This document shows positions 14,704 through 22,518 of a stretch of 41,801 nucleotides of DNA, piece by piece. Positions within the stretch are counted from its first letter, which is position 1. Each line of letters opens with the position of its first letter. The DNA is taken from positions 1 to 41,801 of the forward strand of contig CAIPOF010000001.1 in assembly GCA_903866605.1 (NCBI GenBank), written 5' to 3'. Under the pieces are notes generated by a model that saw only the letters and a program-made list of their open reading frames with translations, was not told the DNA's origin and did not search any database. The position numbers and the translations under genes are program-made. Source of the DNA: an uncultured bacterium. Its GTDB lineage: Bacteria; Patescibacteriota; Saccharimonadia; Saccharimonadales; Saccharimonadaceae.

Positions 14704-17409
14704 TTATTTAATTAACAGTGTTACAGTCAAGTAATTTACAGTCGGTGTCGGACTAGCATTAACGGCTACTTGAATAACATCATTGTCGGCGAAGACTATG
14801 CTATTCCAGTTGGTAAAAGTCACATCTTTGAGGTATGAAGCACCCGAAAGAGCAGGATAAGAACCTGAACCAGAACCAGAAGGGTTGATTATCGAATAAG
14901 TATTTGAAGCAGGGACTGCAGCATTTCGGCGAAAAATATCAATCGCCACATTCCCTGTTACTCCATCAGGAGCAGTTAAGTAAACCCCGACCAAAGTTCC
15001 ACCCTTCGCCAAAGCGGGGGCAATATCAGCCAAACCAGCTACTAAGGCCGAACCACCGTTTTGAAAAGTAAATGTTACTTCTCTGATTAAGTTAGCGGCG
15101 ATTGCGTTATGTGTACCTAAGTCCATATCAGCTGTTGCGCCAGTGTAGGGTACTTTTAATGAAATACCTGGGTCTTCACCATACATATTCACACTGTCAA
15201 AACTCGGAGTTAATGCTCCTGTACCAGTCAAGACAATACAAAATTGAGCGTATCTTCCCAGTGACGGAGTAGCTGAAAAGTCTGATAAGTTTACACTTTT
15301 GTCAGTAGAAGTTTTAGCATTACGATATAAGACAGTGATCGCACAACCAGTCGGCAAGACTTGATTTAATACTTCGCAAACACCAACTTTATTATTTGCA
15401 CCCCAATCTTGTACTGGTGTATAAATGTAACCTGTTGTCTGATAGGTAAGAACAGGCGGAGTATTAGCAGGTGTAATACAGTTATCTGAAATACGAATCT
15501 CATCAACTGTACCGTCCCAATATCCTGCGGTGTTATCCGAACCTAAATAAATCGGGACATTGTTTAGAGTATCAATCGTATAAGCGAAAGCGGTACTGTT
15601 AATAAGCGAACCATTTAGGTAAAAATAGATGTTAGTATGGTCGCAAGTAATTGCAATTCTATATTTTGTGCCGTCAGCTAATAAGGTTATAGGGCTTGAG
15701 TTGACATTATGGGTCGCTCCACCCGAAGTAACTCCTAAGTTTATTCTGTAACTATTCGAACCTAAAGGAGATAACCAAAGAAGAAAGTGATGTAACCCAG
15801 TACCACCGTCATAACACCAGGGCGATCTTGTGCCACTTGTGAAAGCACTAGCCAGGGTAATAGCCATTTCGATAGAGAAAGTAGTGGTGATAGCTTTTAA
15901 AGCAGTATCTAATATCGTGCCAGTAGTTTTACCATAGGAAGAAAATTCAGTCTTGGCCGCAGTAAATTGAGCGCCGTTGGTGGCATTAATGCCAGTAATT
16001 TGACCTCCTAAGTTATAACCATTTCCTGAAATATCTCTAGTATCACCTGTTAAGGACGGATACCATAAAGCCTTAGTATGAGTGCTACCATTTGCTAATT
16101 TATAAACTGGCGCCGCTGACGGAATGTCAGAAACTACATTAACTGTTGAAGAACCATTTAAAGTTTTATCCCAAATGAACGGAACCATTACAAAGTTATC
16201 AACTCCAGCCCTAACTGAACCAATTAAAACTACATCGTTACCAGTTATGGTCGAGGTAGCTACATTTCGAGTAATATCATCGGTGATAATACGAGGAGTA
16301 TCACAACCGCTTGAATCAACCAACATACCTGATAAGTATTTGTCGTTAGTATTAGTTTTAAATAGTTTTCCGATATATGTTCGATTAGCTTTAGTCATTA
16401 CGACATTATCAGACACAAAGACATCATAACTCGGTAAAGTATTTACTCCTGAGTAATGAGGTACAATATGAACAAATCTTGAGGAGCCATCTTCTCTTGG
16501 CCAATAAACAATATCTCCACAGAAAAAGCCCTGCTTAAGGTCAGTAGTTCCAGCATAATTTTTATCTGGACCTTGAGTCGATGAATCTACATTCACAACA
16601 CCACTAAATAAAGCTGAACCACTATATCCAACTTTTGTTGGGTCAGTTGAAGTACGGCCATACTTAACCCAAGTAACTAAATCTTTTGAACTAGCAACAC
16701 CTGTTAATCTTTGAGCGACATAAATAGTATCATAGTAAATATAATAAGTATCTCCGACTTTGATAACACCACCAAAGTCGATAGAACCTTGGTCCCACGC
16801 TCCCACTACACCCGAAGTAATTACAGGAGTAGTTAAGACATTACCTTGAGTATCTTTACGCTCCCAAACTGGTGCGCCACTTAAATTTTGAACAGCAGTA
16901 GCTAAGAAAATTTGAGAAGTTCCACCAGATGTAGGAGAACCACGATAAATCATTCTCCAAGGTCTTCCAGCTACCTCAGAAGCTTCATACCAAACAAAAG
17001 GCACATCTAGTTTAGCATCTAAAGAACCACCTGGGCCAAGAGCCAAATCAACATTAAAAAATGACTTAGGACTTGGGGTTACAGAATTGCTAGTCATTAC
17101 TCTAACTGAGTCGACACCATCACCAAAAAACATTCTAAAAACAGAATTGTCAGCGTCCCAGACTACATTACCGAATTGCGCGCCTTGATACTTTCCTGCA
17201 TTATATCCATTTTGGTTTAGGTTATAAGGGTCAAATCTAAAGTTCAGAAGTTGACTGTCAACAGGGTTGGCTACAACTTGACCAAGAGGAGTATTTAAAA
17301 TATCCGAAACAGACTCAATAACATTAACTCCACCCTGTAAGGCTACAATTAAATCTGAATCAATTGGTGTTACTTGTGTTAGGTCTGAAAATTTTTCTGG
17401 TGTTGGCAT
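14704..17409 (-). CDS. Tail fibre / tailspike: GH43-like propeller plus LamG-like domain (901 aa)
   Basis: This is the main receptor-binding candidate. The N-terminus (PTPEKFSDLTQVTPIDSDLI, then VALQGG) is a common phage fibre anchor. Residues about 60-430 carry repeated strand patterns of a five-bladed glycosidase-type propeller (GH43/GH32 fold): PFVWYEA, WRMIYRGS, VWERKD, DTYYIYYDTIYVA, VTWVKYG, FVHIVPHYSG. Residues about 490-650 form a LamG/concanavalin-like domain (TTFSIEMAITLAS, KYRIAITCDHTNIYFYLNGS, GTVDEIRISD). The C-terminal 240 residues are a further beta region. Whether it cleaves glycans cannot be decided by eye; catalytic acids of the propeller fold were not assigned. It lies among appendage genes after the capsid. 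Confidence 0.7.
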   Translation of the reverse strand: MPTPEKFSDLTQVTPIDSDLIVALQGGVNVIESVSDILNTPLGQVVANPVDSQLLNFRFDPYNLNQNGYNAGKYQGAQFGNVVWDADNSVFRMFFGDGVDSVRVMTSNSVTPSPKSFFNVDLALGPGGSLDAKLDVPFVWYEASEVAGRPWRMIYRGSPTSGGTSQIFLATAVQNLSGAPVWERKDTQGNVLTTPVITSGVVGAWDQGSIDFGGVIKVGDTYYIYYDTIYVAQRLTGVASSKDLVTWVKYGRTSTDPTKVGYSGSALFSGVVNVDSSTQGPDKNYAGTTDLKQGFFCGDIVYWPREDGSSRFVHIVPHYSGVNTLPSYDVFVSDNVVMTKANRTYIGKLFKTNTNDKYLSGMLVDSSGCDTPRIITDDITRNVATSTITGNDVVLIGSVRAGVDNFVMVPFIWDKTLNGSSTVNVVSDIPSAAPVYKLANGSTHTKALWYPSLTGDTRDISGNGYNLGGQITGINATNGAQFTAAKTEFSSYGKTTGTILDTALKAITTTFSIEMAITLASAFTSGTRSPWCYDGGTGLHHFLLWLSPLGSNSYRINLGVTSGGATHNVNSSPITLLADGTKYRIAITCDHTNIYFYLNGSLINSTAFAYTIDTLNNVPIYLGSDNTAGYWDGTVDEIRISDNCITPANTPPVLTYQTTGYIYTPVQDWGANNKVGVCEVLNQVLPTGCAITVLYRNAKTSTDKSVNLSDFSATPSLGRYAQFCIVLTGTGALTPSFDSVNMYGEDPGISLKVPYTGATADMDLGTHNAIAANLIREVTFTFQNGGSALVAGLADIAPALAKGGTLVGVYLTAPDGVTGNVAIDIFRRNAAVPASNTYSIINPSGSGSGSYPALSGASYLKDVTFTNWNSIVFADNDVIQVAVNASPTPTVNYLTVTLLIK

Positions 17410-17418
17410 AGTTCTCCT

Positions 17419-17775
17419 TTATTCTTGTTGAAAATAATTTAATCCATCTTCTGATGTGAAATAATATAGTCCGTCCTCGGAAATAAAACTGTCTGTTAGG
17501 CTGGAAGGTGATACACCTTTGAAGAAACTATCAATATCATCATTCAAATTCCCAGTAGTATATCCTTTTATTACTAAAAATGAACGCCACAAATCATTGT
17601 AAGTATCTCCAGTGGCACCGTTGGCCTTTAAATAAATAATTGTACTGTCTTGAAATGTAGTGAAACTACCGTTCTGTTGAGTTAAAAACCCTATCCATTT
17701 ATCATTTAATGAACCGCTGACAACAGGAGAACTATTACTATCGCAGAAACTAATCCAATCATCGTTAAACGACAT
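17419..17775 (-). CDS. 118-residue protein with four NDxW-type repeats
   Basis: Four copies of a short motif are visible: FNDDWISFC, LNDKWIGFL, YNDLWRSFL and LNDDIDSFF. The C-terminus carries a second pair, SEDGLYYF and SEDGLNYF. Such aromatic-acidic linear repeats suggest repeated docking peptides, perhaps linking fibres or head decoration to the particle. The gene sits between a small helical protein and the large fibre gene. No family is recognised. Confidence 0.6.
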   Translation of the reverse strand: MSFNDDWISFCDSNSSPVVSGSLNDKWIGFLTQQNGSFTTFQDSTIIYLKANGATGDTYNDLWRSFLVIKGYTTGNLNDDIDSFFKGVSPSSLTDSFISEDGLYYFTSEDGLNYFQQE

Positions 17776-17776
17776 A

Positions 17777-18001
17777 CTATCTCCTAAGCTTTCTAGCTAA
17801 TTCTGTTACACCTTGCATTATACCCTCTTTAAATTCATCGCTAGACCTTGATTCTTTTTCCTTGGAATACGCATCATTGTGTTTTAAATTAGTTAATAAA
17901 ACCTCATTATTAAAGTTCCTCAAATTTCTCTCAGGAACTCTACCATTTTTGGCCAACCAATTTAATTTTTCTAATTGATACTTATATTCTTTTGAAGTCA
18001 T
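17777..18001 (-). CDS. 74-residue helical head-region protein
   Basis: The protein is charged and predicted helical (KEYKYQLEKLNWLAKNG, FKEGIMQGVTELARKLRR). It follows the capsid gene, with a strong hairpin between them, and precedes the NDxW repeat gene by 1 base. The ribosome binding site is weak; AGGAT precedes a two-codon mini frame just upstream. It could be a small head-completion or virion protein. The family is not recognised. Confidence 0.5.
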   Translation of the reverse strand: MTSKEYKYQLEKLNWLAKNGRVPERNLRNFNNEVLLTNLKHNDAYSKEKESRSSDEFKEGIMQGVTELARKLRR

Positions 18002-18028
18002 ATTTTAAGTCATATTTATCCTAGGAGA

Positions 18029-18054
18029 GGAGAGCCAGTCGGAACCAGCTCTCC
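18029..18054 (-). terminator. Hairpin just downstream of the capsid gene
   Basis: A perfect 7-bp stem (18029-18035 with 18048-18054, GGAGAGC / GCTCTCC) lies 16 bases past the capsid stop. No T-tract follows, so full termination is unlikely. Hairpins after capsid genes often stabilise the mRNA 3' end or lower expression of downstream genes, and that is the most probable function here. Confidence 0.45.
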
Positions 18055-18069
18055 CTCTATTTACAGTCT

Positions 18070-19356
18070 CTAGGAAGTTGCTTGAGCAGTCATCTTAGCA
18101 TTGGAACGAACATTCTTACAAATCATGTTACCATACCAAGCAAGCACAGCCTGCCAGCCATCGTAATCCATGCGTCGAAGAACATTTCCGCTGCCTTGGT
18201 CGATGAAGTGGGTTGGCTTTAATTGGCCAAGACTGATTGAAGTCGGGTCAATAAAGTATACCTCTGTGTCAGGAACATCATAGTCCACGACCACAGTTAC
18301 ATCACCACCACCTGCTGCGAAGTCTAATCCAGTGAAACCACCAGTAAGAGCTTCATGGGTTGTTGCTGATTTCTTGTAGGAAAGTAGCAAGTCACCATAC
18401 TTTTTGTAAAGTAGGTAGTTCATGAAGATTAAGGTTGGGTCACCGTATTGCTTGGCTTGCAAGTAAACAGTTTCCATGTTTGATTCAGTTAAAGCACCAC
18501 CAGTAGAGAAAACGTTAGATTGCCAGTAACTATTGCTTGAACGAACAATACCTTCAAATGTTGAAACAGATGCAGGAGTCGAACTGTTAATAGTCATGGT
18601 TCCATCGTCTACGATACCAGAAGCACCCATCGGCTCATCAGCAGCAGCACCATCACCGTCAGCGAAGACAATAGATTGACCATTAGTCCAAGTGGTTGTA
18701 CCAGTTGATTTAAAGGTAATCTGAGTATCTCCGACTTGACCTGTGACTGTAGCGAGTGAAGAACCAATAAGAATATCACGGCCGATAGGAAGATAGCGGT
18801 TCGGTTGAATCGCATATTTGGTCGTGTCAGTAGTAGTCAAACCCATTCTGTTCTTCAAGGTAATAGTACCAGTGGTACCAGAACCAGAACCAGAAGTGAT
18901 AGCGACGACGCCATCAGAAGCACCCCAGAAGATACGATTCAAATCACGAGCAAAATCTTGGCGTAGGGAATCTGACGCCTCAACTAAAGAACGAACGATT
19001 GAACCTTCAGGAGATTCAGTAGCCGCCATAGTAGGACCTAGGATATCAAAGACACCATAGACATACTTGGAAGGGATGACCGCTTGGTCGTATTGTGCAT
19101 TACCAGAGCCGAGTTTATTACCAGCCGTTGTGGAAGTAATACCTGAGTGACGACTCTTTCTCAGGGTGATGTAGTAGTTATTGTTAGGCATCGCAATTTG
19201 TGGTTCTTTTTGTACCATCTTGAACCATTTAAGAGCTTTTTCTTGTGTAAGCTGTTCTTCGATGCGAGGAGCAATAACTTTCTTTAAGAAATTACTAACA
19301 GAACCTTGAGTACCTGCGGCACTTAGGTTGTAGTTATCTACTGGGTATCCAGCCAT
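18070..19356 (-). CDS. Major capsid protein, HK97-fold type (428 aa)
   Basis: The ATG at 19356 follows GAGGTG and begins MAGYPVDNYNLSAAGTQGS; upstream codons have no start site. Features of an HK97-fold capsid: a long N-terminal arm and E-loop region (VQKEPQIAMPNNNYYITLRK), a central helix SIVRSLVEASDSLRQDFARD, a Gly/Thr/Ser-rich insertion (about 155-260), and a C-terminal P-domain stretch (ETVYLQAKQYGDPTLIFMNY, then DVPDTEVYFIDPTSISLGQL). It follows the scaffold gene, the standard order. No obvious protease gene lies nearby, so maturation cleavage is not evident. Confidence 0.85.
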   Translation of the reverse strand: MAGYPVDNYNLSAAGTQGSVSNFLKKVIAPRIEEQLTQEKALKWFKMVQKEPQIAMPNNNYYITLRKSRHSGITSTTAGNKLGSGNAQYDQAVIPSKYVYGVFDILGPTMAATESPEGSIVRSLVEASDSLRQDFARDLNRIFWGASDGVVAITSGSGSGTTGTITLKNRMGLTTTDTTKYAIQPNRYLPIGRDILIGSSLATVTGQVGDTQITFKSTGTTTWTNGQSIVFADGDGAAADEPMGASGIVDDGTMTINSSTPASVSTFEGIVRSSNSYWQSNVFSTGGALTESNMETVYLQAKQYGDPTLIFMNYLLYKKYGDLLLSYKKSATTHEALTGGFTGLDFAAGGGDVTVVVDYDVPDTEVYFIDPTSISLGQLKPTHFIDQGSGNVLRRMDYDGWQAVLAWYGNMICKNVRSNAKMTAQATS

Positions 19357-19408
19357 GTTACACCTCACTTAATTAATGTTTTTCTATATTAAGCGAGTTT
19401 GAGATAGT

Positions 19409-20110
19409 CTAGAATGTCATATTAACATTCTTAAACTGTTCAATCATTTCTTCAGCATTCATTTGGCCAAAAGTTTTTTCACCAGCTGGTTTGGTCGGAA
19501 CTCCACCCGTGGAAGAACCATTCAAATCATTTGGATTAGAATTTCTGGCGTTACTAAGTTCATTTATATTTGCCTGTTTAATCTTGTCTTCGTTTTTCAA
19601 CTTGAACCAAATTATTGGGTCAAATACTTTTCCGTACAATGGGTCATTTGGATTGTTCATCTCATTTAACACAGATGCACGTTCGAACTTCGGACCGCCA
19701 TTAGCACCATTAAAAGTATTCTCACCTGATTTAAGAGTTTCTTCAAAACTTAATTCACGTCGTACTTTGCTGGTGGCTTCTTCCATTAACTGGCTTTTAA
19801 CAGTCTCCAATTCATCTTTAGTCACAACCCCATATTTCTCCTTCAACTCACTCAGGACAGGGTCGACTTCAAACTTTGTTTGTGAAGGTAATGATTTCTC
19901 AAGTTCGCTTAGCCTTCCAGTTTTGACTGTGTAGTCTTGCTGGAGTTTTCTAGCCTCGTCGTGAAGTTCTTGTGCGGTTAATTGTCTGCCACTCCATTCA
20001 AAGGTCTCAGGTACTTGCTGGTTGTTAGCATCATCAGCTCCGCCTGTTGCGTCTTTTGACTGTGGTGTTTGGTCAGTAGCGAAAATGTCCACTTGGTCAT
20101 TATCGGCCAT
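19409..20110 (-). CDS. Capsid scaffolding protein (233 aa)
   Basis: The protein is acidic at the N-terminus (MADNDQVDIFATDQTPQSKD) and has a central coiled coil (AQELHDEARKLQQDYTVKTG, then SELEKSL; VLSELKEKYGV; ETVKSQLMEEATSK). The C-terminus (FGQMNAEEMIEQFKNVNMTF) is helical, as in capsid-binding ends of scaffolds. It precedes the capsid gene by about 50 bases and follows a promoter. This matches the scaffold-capsid pair of short-tailed phages. AAAAGGAGAA precedes the ATG. Confidence 0.75.
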   Translation of the reverse strand: MADNDQVDIFATDQTPQSKDATGGADDANNQQVPETFEWSGRQLTAQELHDEARKLQQDYTVKTGRLSELEKSLPSQTKFEVDPVLSELKEKYGVVTKDELETVKSQLMEEATSKVRRELSFEETLKSGENTFNGANGGPKFERASVLNEMNNPNDPLYGKVFDPIIWFKLKNEDKIKQANINELSNARNSNPNDLNGSSTGGVPTKPAGEKTFGQMNAEEMIEQFKNVNMTF

Positions 20111-20197
20111 ATTGTTCTCCTTTTGACTGCCGAACCTTAACTTGGCATTTCTGCTGTTGTGTGGGGCTTGGTCTAATCAGATTTATTACTTAATTAA

Positions 20198-20226
20198 TTC
20201 TTAGATACTTTTTCCTATCTTGTCAA
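20198..20226 (-). promoter_or_regulatory. Promoter for scaffold and capsid genes
   Basis: On the minus strand TTGACA (20221-20226) is followed after 17 bases by TAAGAA (20198-20203). The -35 is perfect; the -10 is weak. It lies in the 127-base gap between the Lys-rich peptide gene and the scaffold gene, where an extra promoter would raise capsid production. The promoter at 35441 shares TTGACAAGA at the -35 and a TAAG-type -10. Confidence 0.5.
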
Positions 20227-20237
20227 TACCTATAAGG

Positions 20238-20402
20238 TTATTTGAACTTAGGAACTTTAGCGTTTTTGTATTTAGCCATCTTAACGTTGATAGCTTTTGG
20301 TACTTTAACTTTGACATTTGTTGTTTTAACGATTGGAGCCTTAATTGATGAAACAACTTTTGGTTTTGCCACAGTAGGTTTGGAAACTTTTATTTTAGCC
20401 AT
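20238..20402 (-). CDS. 54-residue Lys/Val/Pro-rich basic protein
   Basis: This short gene overlaps the ATP-grasp stop by 8 bases (ATGGCTAA). The product, starting MAKIKVSKPTVAKPKVV and ending KYKNAKVPKFK, is almost free of acidic residues, with K, V, A and P making up most of it. It resembles histone-H1-like or nucleic-acid-condensing tails, and may neutralise packaged DNA or RNA. It could also be a substrate: a Lys-rich peptide beside an ATP-grasp ligase is a possible acceptor for amide bond formation. That second idea is inference only. Confidence 0.6.
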   Translation of the reverse strand: MAKIKVSKPTVAKPKVVSSIKAPIVKTTNVKVKVPKAINVKMAKYKNAKVPKFK

Positions 20403-21759
20403 TTTTGACCTTTCTAGGTTCTATTACTAATATATCCTGCGATTGTAAATCCACAATCATCTTCTCTACACCTTCTCCAATGGTCTCTGAGTAGAACAAA
20501 TCTGGGATTACTAGGTTGTTCTTTTTCGGGTCGATGATTGAATAAGCACCTGCGACTGCTTCTGCCACACTATCAGCACAGTAAGTTACACACCCTACCA
20601 TATTGGCAGTTACTTCGTGGCCAGCATCAGTTCTTTTAATTGAATACCACCAGAAGTTATCTTTGTACTTATCATCCCAGAACACTGGTTTTCCTTCTAC
20701 ATCTTCACAGTGTTCTCCGATAGAACCACTGTATAGTCTAACTGTGCAACTATATCTTCCGTATGGGAAATAATCCTTAGGGAACGGTTTACCAAAAGCA
20801 ATCATTTCAAAGTATTCACCAATCTTATGACCAGCATCTTTTAATAATGCCAGCTCACCAAGAGTAGAATCCCAACCGAAACGGCTTGTGAACTCTAAAA
20901 AGTACGGGTCTCCATTGCTGACTATATTATTGATAGCCCATTCATTCGGTGTTGCGTTTACTTTTCTTAACTCTGGGACTAGTTTGGCAAGATATTTCTT
21001 GAAGTATGGTTGTTTAGTTGGGTCTAACATAACTTCTATCTGACCTAGACACCCAACAGCTTTGCCAAGACCGTGGATACGTTTTTGTTCGAAGTCTACA
21101 AACATAGATGGGGCAAATTGTTTCCCATTCCACCATCCAGCAAAGTCTACTTCTATACCATCAATAATCTTTTGGAATCTAAACTTCTCCATCTTGCAAC
21201 CATATAGTTGTTGTTTATCAACCCATTCAATATACTTTATCATCTCATCTACAGTATTAGCCAAGTATGTGAATGAACTACCAGCGGCGTCGGCCCCGTC
21301 ACCTTTAAACACTAATTTAACATCATTGTTCTTGGCTTTTAGTTTCTCTAGATACATAGTAGCTTTAGAGAAATCTGTGAACTCTATCGCTGGTGGGATA
21401 TTAAGTCCAAGTTTTGACGCTAAGTCATTACCAGAACCACGGTCGTGCTCGATATGTTCGCTATAAGAACTTGAACCTATAACGTGCCAACCCTCGCTTC
21501 TAAGATAATCGAACTCATCACCATCGTAGTTCCCATCAACTAAGATAATAAGTTCATCTTTCTTATCTTTGAACTCACAAAGAGTATCGTACATATCGTC
21601 GACTACTGTAATCATATTTTTTCCGACATCTTTGCCAGAGTATTTCTCAGCAGACTTCTCGTAGAAAGAATATGTTTTATATCCTTCTTCCTCAAGTCTT
21701 TGAGCAACACCCAGGAAACAACCATCAGTATTATCCAATAAGAAACTTATCTTACTCAT
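20395..21759 (-). CDS. PurD-like ATP-grasp ligase (454 aa)
   Basis: This is a predicted ATP-dependent carboxylate-amine ligase. Residues 1-100 form a Rossmann-like pre-domain (SFLLDNTDGCFLGVAQRLEE). The ATP-grasp core follows: VKLVFKGDGADAAGSS (Lys152, ATP binding), KIIDGIEVDFAGWWNGKQFA, GLGKAVGCLGQIEVML and DPYFLEFTSRFGWDS (about 284-298), which parallels the PurD metal-binding 'E.N.R.GDPE' segment with Ser in place of Asn. The C-terminal 130 residues resemble the PurD C domain. It is therefore related to glycinamide ribonucleotide synthetase, but the setting with SpeD-like, HExxE, GT and methyltransferase genes argues for another substrate, perhaps a peptide or amine. It overlaps the genes on both sides. 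Confidence 0.75.
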   Translation of the reverse strand: MSKISFLLDNTDGCFLGVAQRLEEEGYKTYSFYEKSAEKYSGKDVGKNMITVVDDMYDTLCEFKDKKDELIILVDGNYDGDEFDYLRSEGWHVIGSSSYSEHIEHDRGSGNDLASKLGLNIPPAIEFTDFSKATMYLEKLKAKNNDVKLVFKGDGADAAGSSFTYLANTVDEMIKYIEWVDKQQLYGCKMEKFRFQKIIDGIEVDFAGWWNGKQFAPSMFVDFEQKRIHGLGKAVGCLGQIEVMLDPTKQPYFKKYLAKLVPELRKVNATPNEWAINNIVSNGDPYFLEFTSRFGWDSTLGELALLKDAGHKIGEYFEMIAFGKPFPKDYFPYGRYSCTVRLYSGSIGEHCEDVEGKPVFWDDKYKDNFWWYSIKRTDAGHEVTANMVGCVTYCADSVAEAVAGAYSIIDPKKNNLVIPDLFYSETIGEGVEKMIVDLQSQDILVIEPRKVKNG

Positions 21760-22157
21760 TTTATTCTCCTTAGTGTCTCATAATCTACAATCCCTGAAGT
21801 ATTTTTTATGTCTTTATCTTTTACATCAAAAGAACTTTTTACAAAGTCATATACTTTTTTATAACTATATGGTTTGCAACTGAACACTTCGAAACATAAT
21901 GTATTTTCTTCTGGCCAGGTATGAATAATAATATCTGAAAAGTCTATGATTACAGTACCAGTTATGCCTGGGAACTCTGGGTTACCATACTTTATTCTGG
22001 GTCCGTCTAGTATATTCATATCAACAAGTTTAACCACATCTAATAAGAATTTTTTAATGAAACCTTTGTCGTTGAGAACTGAACAACATCTAAAAATTCC
22101 GCAGGTTTCTTTTATTACATTTTTGCAATCATATATTGCATGGTATCTTTTATTCAT
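21756..22157 (-). CDS. SpeD-like S-adenosylmethionine decarboxylase family protein (133 aa)
   Basis: Residues 64-94 (PGITGTVIIDFSDIIIHTWP, E, then CFEVFSC) match the core of bacterial AdoMet decarboxylase, whose consensus is SG....ESH..IHTWPE......D.f.CG. Ser74, the residue that becomes the pyruvoyl group after self-cleavage, is kept, as are His79 and Cys94. The Glu and His flanking the Ser in the family (ESH) are here Phe and Asp (FSD), which may alter processing or substrate. Length fits the small bacterial form. Decarboxylated AdoMet donates aminopropyl groups to polyamines. The gene overlaps the ligase by 4 bases and the HExxE gene by 8. Confidence 0.8.
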   Translation of the reverse strand: MNKRYHAIYDCKNVIKETCGIFRCCSVLNDKGFIKKFLLDVVKLVDMNILDGPRIKYGNPEFPGITGTVIIDFSDIIIHTWPEENTLCFEVFSCKPYSYKKVYDFVKSSFDVKDKDIKNTSGIVDYETLRRIK

Positions 22158-22518
22158 GGAATAGTTCTCCTACTGTACCATCGTAGTCTTGCCATTTAAT
22201 CCCAAGTTCGCTACACATCAAACGCTCTATACCCGTGGCGAAGTTATGTTCTTTCTGGTATGGGGCCTCTGGGTCATCTCCTGGTTCGCCCTTGCCATCA
22301 AACTTAATATCAAAATCAGTTATAGACTGTTCGTTGATACCACGTTTTTTAACCAGCCAATATTCTACCATCTCGTGAAGACCAACTAAGAAAGCATAGT
22401 CATCATTTCCCATATCAGATACAACAATCTTTATACGACCTTCACTGTCCGTCCAATAATCTCCGCACGTTTCATAACGCTGTTTATCATGAGGTATGGT
22501 TCTAATATTTATCTTCAT
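22150..22518 (-). CDS. 122-residue HExxE (zincin-like) phage protein
   Basis: The helix FLVGLHEMVEYWLVKKRGI carries H48-E49-M-V-E52. It is close to the zincin HExxH, with Glu as third residue. The C-terminal part (PGDDPEAPYQKEHNFATGIE, then RLMCSELGIKWQDYDG) contains conserved-looking His and Glu that could complete a metal site. Similar small proteins occur in many phages with unknown function. It is overlapped on both sides by the GT and SpeD-like genes, so it is made in step with them. It may be a peptidase or only a metal-binding fold. Confidence 0.6.
   Translation of the reverse strand: MKINIRTIPHDKQRYETCGDYWTDSEGRIKIVVSDMGNDDYAFLVGLHEMVEYWLVKKRGINEQSITDFDIKFDGKGEPGDDPEAPYQKEHNFATGIERLMCSELGIKWQDYDGTVGELFHE

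Noticed and set aside
20395-21759. Reading the ATP-grasp protein as a purine-synthesis PurD
   Set aside because: The fold is PurD-like, but the metal-binding Asn is Ser, no other purine genes are present, and the gene lies in a late operon with unrelated enzymes.
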